Positions 7,389 through 15,250 of a stretch of DNA of 42,059 nucleotides are shown piece after piece. Source of the stretch: a virus; IMG/VR virus record IMGVR_UViG_3300025131_005563, positions 1-42,059 of that record, one strand, 5' to 3'. Position 1 is the first letter of the stretch, and each line of letters opens with the position of its first letter. Under the pieces are notes generated by a model, which did not search any database, was not told the origin of the DNA, and saw only the letters and a program-made list of their open reading frames with translations. The position numbers and the translations under genes are program-made.

Positions 7389-8104
7389 GAATAGATGATC
7401 CGTTATTTATTACTACAAAACACAAGAGTGATTTAAGTACATATGAAGTTTTTTCAATTATGGAAGGGAATGTTACTTTTTGTGCAAGAATTAAACCAGA
7501 TTGGGATAAGTTTAAGTGTGATGAAGATGTTGGTGTGGTTATTAAAAATGGTAAACACGCAGGTATACAATTATCAAAAAATGAACTTGGAGAGGGGTTT
7601 TTAAAAGGCATACTTTGGGTTACTAATGAAGAGAAAGGTGATTATCCAGTCCAAGTGTTTAATAATGTTGGTATAGTACCAAACGATGATTGGTGGGATG
7701 TAGCATTTAGATGTGATTTAGAAAAGAAAGAAATATCTATTATGGTTAAAAAAAGAGATTGGGATGGACCATATACTGAATCTATAAAGTTTGATGGTGA
7801 ACCAGTTGATTATACAGAGGGATGGTTATGGGTTGCTTGTAATAATGCATTAGAAATGACACCCGATGAAGATAAAGGATTCTATAATGGTGAGATAGAT
7901 AAATTTGGTGTGTTTGGAAAGGCGTTGAATGAAACAGAGTTTGTAAAGTTTTTCAATAATGATTTTGTTTTAGAAGATTGGAAAAAAGATAAACCAATAG
8001 CAGTATGTACTTTTGATAAGAGAACACCATATAAGTTTTGGGATGAATCTATGAATGGTAATTACTTAATAGTGTACCGACCAGAATGGGGAGATTTATT
8101 TTGA
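7385..8104 (+). CDS. Stand-alone LamG/concanavalin A-like protein
   Basis: 239 residues, starting in an ATGA overlap with the radical SAM gene. The pattern of alternating strands (EGNVTFCARIKPDWDKF, DVGVVIKNGKHAGIQL, DWWDVAFRCDLEKKEISIMV, GWLWVACNN) and the ending FYNGEIDKFGVFGKALNETEF are typical of a LamG-like jelly roll, where the last helix-like turn follows 'G.id.f.v...aL...E'. It resembles the insert in the two GT7 proteins upstream. No catalytic motif and no signal peptide is visible. A glycan-binding or scaffold role beside the glycosyltransferases is plausible. It may be a free copy of the domain that was inserted into the GT7 genes, or the other way round. Confidence 0.6.
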   Translation: MRIDDPLFITTKHKSDLSTYEVFSIMEGNVTFCARIKPDWDKFKCDEDVGVVIKNGKHAGIQLSKNELGEGFLKGILWVTNEEKGDYPVQVFNNVGIVPNDDWWDVAFRCDLEKKEISIMVKKRDWDGPYTESIKFDGEPVDYTEGWLWVACNNALEMTPDEDKGFYNGEIDKFGVFGKALNETEFVKFFNNDFVLEDWKKDKPIAVCTFDKRTPYKFWDESMNGNYLIVYRPEWGDLF

Positions 8105-8532
8105 TATTAATATCACATAGAGGGAATGTTTATGGTAGAAATCCATATAAAGAAAATAGACAAGATTATATTCAAGAGGCAATAGATAACGGTTTTGATG
8201 TTGAGATTGATGTGTGGTATATTGATAATCAATTTTGGTTAGGACATGATAAACCACAATATAAACTTTCAGAGGGATTCTTAGAACATCCAAAGTTGTG
8301 GTGTCATGCAAAAAATATTGATGCGTTGTATGTTATGAATATGAATTATCATATTCATTGTTTTTGGCACCAAGAAGATGATGTTACATTAACTTCAAAA
8401 GGTTATTTGTGGACTTATCCAGGTAAACAATTGACTAAAAAATCTATAATGGTTGTTCTCGATAATTCTGCACCAAAATTACCAGAAGTTACAGGAGTAT
8501 GTTCTGATTATATAGGAGATTATAATGAGTAA
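8101..8532 (+). CDS. Glycerophosphodiesterase/PI-PLC-like protein (TTG start)
   Basis: 143 residues. I chose the TTG at 8101: GGAG at 8090-8093 lies 7 nt upstream, it makes a TTGA 4-nt overlap like its neighbours, and it begins M-I-L-I-S-H-R-G-N, the usual start of this family. An in-frame ATG at 8086 would add five residues but has no ribosome site. The sequence has the GDPD/PLC TIM-barrel pattern: SHRGN with the catalytic-type His-Arg, EN, EAIDNGFDVEIDVW (acidic metal ligands) and LGHD. It is short compared with full GDPD enzymes (about 230-250 residues) and may be a minimal barrel or a partial domain. The substrate is unknown. Confidence 0.65.
   Translation: MILISHRGNVYGRNPYKENRQDYIQEAIDNGFDVEIDVWYIDNQFWLGHDKPQYKLSEGFLEHPKLWCHAKNIDALYVMNMNYHIHCFWHQEDDVTLTSKGYLWTYPGKQLTKKSIMVVLDNSAPKLPEVTGVCSDYIGDYNE
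8515..8528 (+). repeat. Junction cassette GGAGATTATAATGA, copy 1
   Basis: 14 nt spanning the Shine-Dalgarno site, spacer and start codon of the gene at 8525. The identical 14 nt recurs at 9877-9890 in front of the HAD gene. In both places it also encodes a GDYN-type C-terminus of the upstream protein. Confidence 0.5.
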
Positions 8533-9292
8533 AATAATAGTATGTGATGGGGATAGTTGGACTTCTGGAGATATAGTAGACCCAAATCTTTTTGGAGACA
8601 ATCTTGAGCATGTAAATCATCCAGCTAATAAAGAGTATAGATTACCAAGAGTTTGGCCTGGAATGCTTGATTATAAAAGTATAAACGAAAGTGAAGCTGG
8701 TTCATCTAATGATGCAATAGTTCGTAGAGTTTATAGAAATGTTCTTAACTTACTAAAAGAAAACAAACCAGAAGACTTGTTTGTAATAATAGGTTGGTCA
8801 TCACCAGAAAGAAAAGATTTTTACTATCATGGTAAACACACATCTTGGGAAACTTTATATCCAGCACAATTAGAACAAGATTTTAATTTTCATGATAAAG
8901 TTGCGGAAAAAGATTTACAAACATTTTACAAAATATATTTAAAATATTTTTGGAATCAAGAAGAATATCTTGAAAGGTACATACAACAAAATTTATCCCT
9001 ACATCATTTCCTACTTAACAAGGGTATTAAACATTTATTTTTTGATGCATTCTTTGAATCAAAAGAAAATGGGTTATGGGGAGATGAAGAGTTATTAGAC
9101 CACTTATCTGATTCAGATACAATACAAGAAGAATTTATCAAGTTGAGGGAAGAATTTTTTATTCCGATTTCAATGAAACAATACTTATTAAATACCGGCC
9201 ATGAGTTTATGTGGGATGGACATCATCCAAGTGAACAAGGACATAAACACTGGTCAAAGAATATAAATAAAATTTTAAAGAGTGTTATATGA
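8525..9292 (+). CDS. SGNH/GDSL hydrolase-like protein 1
   Basis: 255 residues. Block I is D8-G-D10-S11-W (nucleophile Ser11), followed by an S-N-D segment (AGSSNDAIVRR) as a block II/III equivalent and FVIIGWSSPERKDF. Near the end D231-G-H-H234-P is the block V Asp-x-x-His. So the full catalytic set of an SGNH esterase/lipase fold is present. Such enzymes remove or transfer acyl groups, for example on polysaccharides. It begins at an ATG with a GGAG site and overlaps the previous gene by 8 nt. It is one of four SGNH-like proteins in the island, with little sequence in common outside the blocks. No signal peptide, so it acts in the cytoplasm or on the virion. Confidence 0.7.
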   Translation: MSKIIVCDGDSWTSGDIVDPNLFGDNLEHVNHPANKEYRLPRVWPGMLDYKSINESEAGSSNDAIVRRVYRNVLNLLKENKPEDLFVIIGWSSPERKDFYYHGKHTSWETLYPAQLEQDFNFHDKVAEKDLQTFYKIYLKYFWNQEEYLERYIQQNLSLHHFLLNKGIKHLFFDAFFESKENGLWGDEELLDHLSDSDTIQEEFIKLREEFFIPISMKQYLLNTGHEFMWDGHHPSEQGHKHWSKNINKILKSVI

Positions 9293-9894
9293 ATAAGTTA
9301 TGGACATTTGGAGATTCGTGGGTTTGGGGTACAGGTATAAACAGATACGAACATGGTTTTACTAAACACCTTTCAGATGAATTAGGATTGAAAGATTATA
9401 ATTTTGGTATGGGAGGTATAAATAATCTTTATATAGTTGATGTACTTTCATCTGTTGTATCTCAAATTTCTAAAGATGATTGTGTATTGGTATGTTTTAC
9501 TACACCACATCGTGATGACCCAGCAAATCTAATACCTGGTTTTTTAAAATATATTGATAAAACAATAGAACTTTTAGATGAAAGAGGATGTTACTATAAA
9601 CTAACACAAGCATTTAATCCAATCTTTGGTTATGATTATATTGTTGAAGATAGAGATTATCCTAAATTTATTGAATGGGGAAAACCTAATAATACACTTT
9701 TAGATATAATCACTAATAATTGGTTAGGTGATAAAATAAATATTTTTATGGATGAGGGGAAGACTAATTGGGAGTCATGGGGTATGGAAAAAAGTGAAAT
9801 ATTCTGTGAACATGATGGTAAACATCCAAGTGAGAATGGTCATAAAGTAATTGCAAAAAAATTATTAGAGTACATGGGAGATTATAATGATTAA
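9289..9894 (+). CDS. SGNH/GDSL hydrolase-like protein 2
   Basis: 201 residues, ATGA overlap with the previous gene. Block I: F7-G8-D9-S10-W. GMGGINNLYIVD provides a Gly/Asn oxyanion-type segment, and CVLVCFTTPHRDD is the following strand and loop. Block V: D176-G-K-H179-P-S-E-N-G. All residues needed for a Ser-Asp-His triad are present. It is shorter than the paralogue just upstream but closer to the usual 200-residue SGNH core. It is probably an acyl- or carbohydrate-esterase of unknown substrate, co-translated with SGNH 1 and the HAD phosphatase. Confidence 0.7.
   Translation: MNKLWTFGDSWVWGTGINRYEHGFTKHLSDELGLKDYNFGMGGINNLYIVDVLSSVVSQISKDDCVLVCFTTPHRDDPANLIPGFLKYIDKTIELLDERGCYYKLTQAFNPIFGYDYIVEDRDYPKFIEWGKPNNTLLDIITNNWLGDKINIFMDEGKTNWESWGMEKSEIFCEHDGKHPSENGHKVIAKKLLEYMGDYND
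9877..9890 (+). repeat. Junction cassette GGAGATTATAATGA, copy 2
   Basis: Identical to 8515-8528. It supplies the ribosome site (GGGAG, 6-nt spacer) and start codon for the HAD gene at 9887. The upstream protein ends MGDYND, comparable to IGDYNE at copy 1. Confidence 0.5.
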
Positions 9895-10543
9895 ATTAAT
9901 TATTTTTGATTTAGATGGTGTATTGGTAGATGCAAAAGAAATACACTATGAGGCACTTAATAAAGCACTTTCCAATATTGATGAGAAGTATGTTATCAAT
10001 AGAGAAGAACATCTATCTACATATGATGGCAACACTTCAATTACAAAGTTAAATCTTTTAACAAAAAATAAAGGATTACCTTATGAATTACACGATACAA
10101 TTTGGGAAGATAAACAAAACATAACTATCCAAATGATTGATGAATTAGAGAAAGATGAAAGATTGATAAAGGTTTTAAAACAATTAAAAGATGAAGGATA
10201 CATACTTGCATGTGCTACTAATTCAATTCGTGATAGTGCAAAACTACAATTAATTCGTAGAGGATTTTTAGAACATTTAGATTTTGTTTATTCTAACCAA
10301 GATGTTATAAATCCAAAACCATATTCAGAAATATATTTAAGGTGTATTATAAAAGCAGGAGTAAACACAAAAGAAACAATTATATTGGAGGATTCTGATT
10401 TGGGTAGAGAGGGTGCACGACAGACAGGTGCATATGTTTTAGATATTGAAGATTCAAGTGATGTTACTTATGAAAAAATTAAAAACTTTATAAACGAGTG
10501 GGATTATATAAGTGAGAGGATTTATGATAGCATTAACGGATAG
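9887..10543 (+). CDS. HAD-superfamily phosphatase/phosphomutase-like
   Basis: 218 residues with all four HAD motifs. Motif I is FDLDGVLVD with nucleophile D8 and acid D10. Motif II is ACATNS. The motif III lysine is in VINPKP. Motif IV is ILEDSDLGREGA. The helical cap after motif I (EIHYEALNKAL) places it with beta-phosphoglucomutase-like, subclass I cap enzymes. These act on sugar phosphates or phosphoglycolate, so a role in activating or recycling a sugar phosphate for the glycosyltransferases is reasonable. It starts in the GGAGATTATAATGA cassette and overlaps both neighbours. Confidence 0.85.
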   Translation: MIKLIIFDLDGVLVDAKEIHYEALNKALSNIDEKYVINREEHLSTYDGNTSITKLNLLTKNKGLPYELHDTIWEDKQNITIQMIDELEKDERLIKVLKQLKDEGYILACATNSIRDSAKLQLIRRGFLEHLDFVYSNQDVINPKPYSEIYLRCIIKAGVNTKETIILEDSDLGREGARQTGAYVLDIEDSSDVTYEKIKNFINEWDYISERIYDSING

Positions 10544-11789
10544 TTTTAATCAAGTTAGTATGCATGACCCATCACAAGATATAATTGATGTATATAAACA
10601 CATACCTGAAATAACTGAAAAAGATAATCGTGGTGAAACTATATGTAGACCTTTATTCTCACATTCAAGTTTACCAAACACTTTAGATTTAGATGAAGTT
10701 GAAGTAGATGATTTTGATTTTAAATCTGAATTTAGTTATTTTGTTTATGTTCATCATAATCAAGAATTGTGGACAAAACATTTAGATTTAATTCCTAAAA
10801 AAGTTTTGGATGGAGTTAGAAGTGGTAAAGGTAAACTTATATTTGATAATAGTTTAGAGGGAGAGAGAATTGATGGTAGATTTTTTATAAATCCATTTTA
10901 TGAAAGTATTGATAAGTTAAACTTACCAACAGAAAACATTTATTTTATTACAAATAATTTGATTGCAGAAAAAACTCATAATGAATATAATAGAAAAGAT
11001 AAAATAAATGTAATATCAATAATGTGGAATGTATTTGATGTTCAACGATTGAAAAAATTAAAACATTTACCTAATAAAATTAATCTCCCAAATGAATTAG
11101 ATTATAAAGAAATTAATTCTACTAAATACTTTTTAAAAATCAATAGAACAAATAGAGTTGAAAGAGATTTATTTATGATGTTTTTAAATTTTGAAAAACT
11201 ACTTGATAAATGTTTAATTAGTTTTCCAGAATTATATATAGAGAAAAATTATCCAAATCAATTTTACAAATACACACAGCAAGAAAACATTAATGATTTA
11301 AAATCAAAACTACCATTTGATATTGATGAAACAGATGAAACAAATCAAGGGCCCGCAGGATATGGTGAGGGATTTTTTAATGCAGATTTACCATTTCAAC
11401 CAATACATTATAAAAATTCTTTTATTAGTATTGTGATGTGTGCGTTTCCATTTGAAAAAAATGCATATCACTTACATAGTTCGACATTTAATCCTATGTA
11501 TTGTGGACATCCAATAATACAATTTGGCCCACATAAAACATTAGAAGTTATGAAAGAATATGGATTTAAAACATTTAATAAATGGTGGGATGAAAGTTAT
11601 GATGATGAAAAAGATGATTGGAAAAGATTAAAAATGATTATGGATTTAGCTTTAAAAATATCTAAAATAGATAATAATATATTGTTGGGAATATATAAAA
11701 ATATGAAAGATGTTTTACAACACAACATCAATGTAATAGAAAATTATGATATAAAAACAAATTTATATGATAGGATATATAATGATTAA
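10524..11789 (+). CDS. Conserved-looking protein, possible glycosyltransferase
   Basis: 421 residues from the ATG at 10524, which has a GAGAGGA site only 3-4 nt away; an in-frame GTG at 10512 would add four residues. I do not recognise a family with certainty. Visible features are an N-terminal DPSQDIIDVY region, a central IYFITNNL and FLKINRTNRVERDLFM, and a C-terminal HSSTFNPMYCGHPIIQFGP followed by YGFKTFNKWWDESYDDE. The last block resembles exostosin-like or GT-B glycosyltransferase ends, in which a donor-binding loop is followed by a helix and an acidic WWDE segment. It is soluble, with no signal peptide. It sits between a HAD phosphatase and a sulfotransferase, which fits glycan chemistry. 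Confidence 0.55.
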   Translation: MIALTDSFNQVSMHDPSQDIIDVYKHIPEITEKDNRGETICRPLFSHSSLPNTLDLDEVEVDDFDFKSEFSYFVYVHHNQELWTKHLDLIPKKVLDGVRSGKGKLIFDNSLEGERIDGRFFINPFYESIDKLNLPTENIYFITNNLIAEKTHNEYNRKDKINVISIMWNVFDVQRLKKLKHLPNKINLPNELDYKEINSTKYFLKINRTNRVERDLFMMFLNFEKLLDKCLISFPELYIEKNYPNQFYKYTQQENINDLKSKLPFDIDETDETNQGPAGYGEGFFNADLPFQPIHYKNSFISIVMCAFPFEKNAYHLHSSTFNPMYCGHPIIQFGPHKTLEVMKEYGFKTFNKWWDESYDDEKDDWKRLKMIMDLALKISKIDNNILLGIYKNMKDVLQHNINVIENYDIKTNLYDRIYND

Positions 11790-12357
11790 TCACGAACATA
11801 AATTTATTTTTATTCACATACCAAAATGTGCAGGTATGTCAATTGGTAGAACTCTTTATAATTTAGTTGGTAAAGACCCAAAAACCTACGAGGGTTTTAA
11901 AATACATCACGATGAGTTTGATGAAAACATTTGGAAAGAATATTTTGTTTTTACTTTTCTTCGTAATCCACTTGATAGATTATATTCACAATATCGTTAT
12001 AGAGATTTTTTATATCAACACGATTTTGAATATGCTGTAAAAAATATGAAAGAATTATTTATACAACAATATTCTTATAAAGAACCAGGCACACATCCAA
12101 CAAACGGAAGTATAATGGATATTGTTAATAATTATGGTGAGTGGATACATTATCCAGGCCAAAGACAATTTTTAAACGGACAATATAGTAACGGAATAGA
12201 TAAAAGACCATATATAGATTTTTATGGTAAGTATGAAACACTACAAGAAGATTTTGATTATGTTTGTGAAAAAATAGGATTACCACAAACAAAATTATTA
12301 CATGAAAATAAATCGAATAACGAAAAGGATTTAGATTATGAACGAAAATTACTTTAA
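11782..12357 (+). CDS. Sulfotransferase (family 2-like)
   Basis: 191 residues from the ATG at 11782 (AGGA 6 nt upstream), preferred over an in-frame ATG at 11767. The 5'-phosphosulfate loop is H12-I-P-K15-C-A-G-M-S20. The 3'-phosphate motif is LR61-NPLDRLYS69-QY. These bind PAPS, and the enzyme would move a sulfuryl group to a carbohydrate hydroxyl. The C-terminus has LLHENKSNN, the family's HxNKS element, but ends shortly after it without the HYxxYY tail seen in the fragment at the left window edge, so it is slightly short. It overlaps its neighbours on both sides. Phage sulfotransferases next to glycosyltransferases suggest sulfated glycans. Confidence 0.8.
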   Translation: MINHEHKFIFIHIPKCAGMSIGRTLYNLVGKDPKTYEGFKIHHDEFDENIWKEYFVFTFLRNPLDRLYSQYRYRDFLYQHDFEYAVKNMKELFIQQYSYKEPGTHPTNGSIMDIVNNYGEWIHYPGQRQFLNGQYSNGIDKRPYIDFYGKYETLQEDFDYVCEKIGLPQTKLLHENKSNNEKDLDYERKLL

Positions 12358-12718
12358 TGGTAAATATAATATAATTAAATCAGATATGTCATTTAAGGAT
12401 GAAGTATTTCGAATTAGAAAACAAGAATTAGATAATGATGAAGTTTTTTCAGGTAATTTAATATTAAATAAAGAATTTAAAAATTTAGATTATGAAAAAA
12501 TATATTCATTACCATTAGATGATAAATCAATTTATGTTAAGGATTTTGAAAATTCACCACATGCAAATCAATGTAGTGTTGATGATAGTATTATGTATTG
12601 TGGTTCTTTTGTACTTTGGTTATTAGGTAACTTTGATAGAAATGATTATTCACTTTATGCAAATTTACGAAGACATGGAATAGTGTTAAGAAGAATTACT
12701 GATGAGGTATTAAAATGA
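12338..12718 (+). CDS. Unknown protein, 126 residues
   Basis: An ATG inside the end of the sulfotransferase gene gives 126 residues; its stop overlaps the next ATGA. No family is recognisable. It is acidic and rich in Asp/Asn/Tyr, with a short Cys-containing middle (QCSVDDSIMYCGSFVLWLLG) that could be a small hydrophobic helix but is too short for a membrane protein, and a basic end (LRRHGIVLRRITDE). An in-frame stop lies directly before its start, so it is not simply the frameshifted continuation of the sulfotransferase. Coding is supported by tight coupling to both neighbours. Confidence 0.6.
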   Translation: MNENYFNGKYNIIKSDMSFKDEVFRIRKQELDNDEVFSGNLILNKEFKNLDYEKIYSLPLDDKSIYVKDFENSPHANQCSVDDSIMYCGSFVLWLLGNFDRNDYSLYANLRRHGIVLRRITDEVLK

Positions 12719-13503
12719 GAATGGCAGTTTGTTTAAGTGGTCAATTGAGACAATGGGAATTAGCATTAGATAATCAAAAATGGTTTTGGGAAAGTTCAAA
12801 AGCAGCTGGTGTGGAACAAATAGATTATTTTATTCATACTTGGAATTATAGTGGTGATAGAGAGGGAGTATCACAACCATATGTTATGAGAAATGTGAAT
12901 GATGATGAATTTGAAAAAATTTGTTCTGAATATGAAGTTAAAGGTTCTATCTATGATACTAAACCATCAAGTTGGTTTTATGATAATGACCATTGGAGTG
13001 CATTATTTTATAGTTTTGCACAATCAGTAATGTTAAAAAGAAAATATGAATTAGAAAATAATTTTGAATATGATGTGGTAGTAAAATCAAGACCAGATGT
13101 AGTATTTAATCCAAAGATGGGTTGTTGTTTCGAAACATTATGGGATAATCAGTTGTTTACTTGTCATGGTGGTGAAATGGAACATGAGTTTGGGATGTTT
13201 AATCTTGATGATTGTGTATTTTATTCAAATTCTTATACTATGGATTTATTAGTTAATATGTATTTTTATCGTCAAAAGTTAATTGATATTAGAGATATGA
13301 GTGTAGAAAAACTATCAACTCAACAACTTGGGCCTGGAGTATTGATGCATGAATATTGTAGAGAATATGGAATTACACCAATCTGCACAGGAGACTTTTT
13401 ACCAACATTATTAAAACTTGGTTGTCCTACTGATTTAGATTTATTTAAACCTAAAGATTTTAATAAAATAGAAAAACATTTTAGGGCATTTTACAAAACA
13501 TGA
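12715..13503 (+). CDS. 'SGQ-R / TW' family protein 1, putative glycosyltransferase
   Basis: 262 residues, ATGA overlap. First of four proteins in the window sharing a layout: a first beta strand with CLSGQLRQW, then DYFIHTWNY about 40 residues later, a helix with KYELENNFEYD, and KSRPDVVF around residue 125. The order (strand, Gly-rich turn, D-x-F-x-x-TW, Y-D-x-V-x-x-R-P-D) fits a GT-A-like Rossmann nucleotide-sugar fold in which the R-P-D replaces a DxD. Function is inferred from layout only. The C-terminal part (GPGVLMHEYCREYGI, PTLLKLGCPTDLDLF) is not shared with the paralogues and may recognise a specific acceptor. Confidence 0.55.
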   Translation: MRMAVCLSGQLRQWELALDNQKWFWESSKAAGVEQIDYFIHTWNYSGDREGVSQPYVMRNVNDDEFEKICSEYEVKGSIYDTKPSSWFYDNDHWSALFYSFAQSVMLKRKYELENNFEYDVVVKSRPDVVFNPKMGCCFETLWDNQLFTCHGGEMEHEFGMFNLDDCVFYSNSYTMDLLVNMYFYRQKLIDIRDMSVEKLSTQQLGPGVLMHEYCREYGITPICTGDFLPTLLKLGCPTDLDLFKPKDFNKIEKHFRAFYKT

Positions 13504-14387
13504 AAATAGGAATATATATTTGTTCAAATGGTTACGGACATTTTCATAGAATATTACAAGTATGTTCAAACTTACCTTATTATGATATTGATATCTATTG
13601 TGAACGATATCAGTATAATAGATTTAATCCACAACTACCAAATTTAAATTTTATTTTTTATGATGAATCTAATATACGATGGGATAAAAAAGAATTTGGT
13701 TCACTTGATGTAGGTGATATAGATAAATATGATAAAGTAATTACAGATAATTTAGTTGAAGTTTTAAAATATAGACCAGATGCAATCTATAGTGGTTCTT
13801 TTTTATGGAGTGATGTTTGGAGAGATAGGTTTGGTGATAATAAATTTTCAGATGAACAAGATAAAATATTTCATGATGTTAAACCAAAAGTTATTTGTAA
13901 TGGTGATGTGGTGTTTGGACAATTAAAAGATTATGAAAATAAAATTGATATTGGATGGGGATGTAAAGATGACTTTAAGGATATAAAGGATTTTAATTTA
14001 GATACTATTGTTTGTGTTCCACCATCTTTAAATCATACTGATGAATATACAGAAAAGTTTTTAGAAATACGAGAAGATTATCAGAATGATTTTAATTTTA
14101 GTTTTAATTTAAATCATACGGAAAATTCACTTTTTGTTATTAGACCTGGATTAGGAATGATAACCACTTGTGTTTCTAAACGAATACCAATTATTGCTTT
14201 ATGGGCAGATGAGGATTCAAGTGAAATAAAACATCTAGCAAAAAGAGTAGAAGAATTGGGTATTGGTAGGAGATTAAATGTATATGATGATTTTGAACTA
14301 CCAATGAATATAGATGAATGTAGAGAATCATTTAAGAAATTAAAGTTGAATGGTTATAAGAAATTTGCGAGGTTATTAAACATATGA
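13500..14387 (+). CDS. GT-B glycosyltransferase-like (MurG/GT28-type)
   Basis: 295 residues, ATGA overlap on both sides. The N-terminal G11-Y-G-H14-F-H-R17 loop after a first beta strand is the classic 'GxGHxxR' of GT28/MurG-like enzymes. The C-terminal half has VIRPGLGMITTCVSKRIP followed by IIALWADEDSSEIKHLAKRVEELGIG. This matches the donor-binding loop (G-G-x-x-T, then a P and an E/D-x-x-N-A segment) of GT-B UDP-sugar transferases. It is short (usual 350-400), so the linker and acceptor domain are reduced. It probably transfers a sugar to a lipid, protein or glycan acceptor in the cytoplasm. Confidence 0.65.
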   Translation: MKIGIYICSNGYGHFHRILQVCSNLPYYDIDIYCERYQYNRFNPQLPNLNFIFYDESNIRWDKKEFGSLDVGDIDKYDKVITDNLVEVLKYRPDAIYSGSFLWSDVWRDRFGDNKFSDEQDKIFHDVKPKVICNGDVVFGQLKDYENKIDIGWGCKDDFKDIKDFNLDTIVCVPPSLNHTDEYTEKFLEIREDYQNDFNFSFNLNHTENSLFVIRPGLGMITTCVSKRIPIIALWADEDSSEIKHLAKRVEELGIGRRLNVYDDFELPMNIDECRESFKKLKLNGYKKFARLLNI

Positions 14388-15250
14388 TATATGCAAATTG
14401 TGATATGAATCCAATACAAGGTGAAAAATTTCAAGATTTATGTACTACACAGATTAGTAAACTGGAACATAAATCATTTGAGTTAAAAGATGCAATCTCA
14501 ATAGATGTAGATGATTTTGACTTTACTGATTATGATAATTCAGAATTGGTTTATTGTAATAGTTCATTATTGAATGCAGATAAACCTAAATTAATAGAAT
14601 CAAAGTTGTATGAGAAGTTAGAACAATTAAAAAATCCATTTAAGTTAGTGTTACATAATTCAGATGATAATTTTAATGAGGAACAATTAAAATATTTGAA
14701 TATACCAAATTGTAAAAAAATATATACTCAAAATATGAACATATATCATAAAGATGTTTTACCTTTACCAATTGGGATAGCAAATAGTTTTTGGAAGTGG
14801 GGTAATTTAGATATTTTTGAAGGGGTTTTGAATACTGATATAGATATAAAATCAAATTTTATTTATGTAAATTTTACAAAAACAGGTGGTGTTCGTGATG
14901 AAAATAGATTAGAATGTTATGAAAATGTAGAAAAACAAAATATACCATTTGTTGATAATATGGAATATGAAGATTATCTCAATACTTTAAAAACTTATAA
15001 ATATTGTATATCACCAGAAGGTAATGGTATTGATTGTTATAGAACTTGGGAATCACTTTATTTAAAGGTTGTTCCTATTTGTAAGAGAAGTGTAATGGTT
15101 GAATATTTTTCAACAATATTTCCAATATTTATAGTTGATACTTGGGATAATTTAGATATAAATTGTTTGGAAAAACAATACGATAGTTTTAATTGGGATA
15201 ATTGGCATTTATTAGATTTTGAAACATATTGTAAATGGATGGGATTATAA
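14384..15250 (+). CDS. Exostosin-like glycosyltransferase
   Basis: 288 residues, ATGA overlap. The middle has KLVLHNSDDNF, IYTQN and LPLPIGIANSFW, then YVNF. The C-terminal half has KTYKYCISPEGNGIDCYRTWESLYLKVVPICKRS. The SPEGNG-x-D-x-x-R-x-WE-x-L-x-x-x-x-(V)P-(I/V) pattern is the donor-binding motif of exostosin/GT47-like enzymes. It lacks the N-terminal membrane anchor of eukaryotic exostosins. It is likely a GT-B enzyme using a nucleotide sugar. The product is unknown. Confidence 0.65.
   Translation: MIYANCDMNPIQGEKFQDLCTTQISKLEHKSFELKDAISIDVDDFDFTDYDNSELVYCNSSLLNADKPKLIESKLYEKLEQLKNPFKLVLHNSDDNFNEEQLKYLNIPNCKKIYTQNMNIYHKDVLPLPIGIANSFWKWGNLDIFEGVLNTDIDIKSNFIYVNFTKTGGVRDENRLECYENVEKQNIPFVDNMEYEDYLNTLKTYKYCISPEGNGIDCYRTWESLYLKVVPICKRSVMVEYFSTIFPIFIVDTWDNLDINCLEKQYDSFNWDNWHLLDFETYCKWMGL

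Noticed and set aside
12300-12400. Frameshift joining the sulfotransferase and the 126-residue protein
   Set aside because: The second frame has a stop just before its ATG, and its sequence does not continue the family C-terminus (HYxxYY...), so two overlapping genes is the simpler reading.
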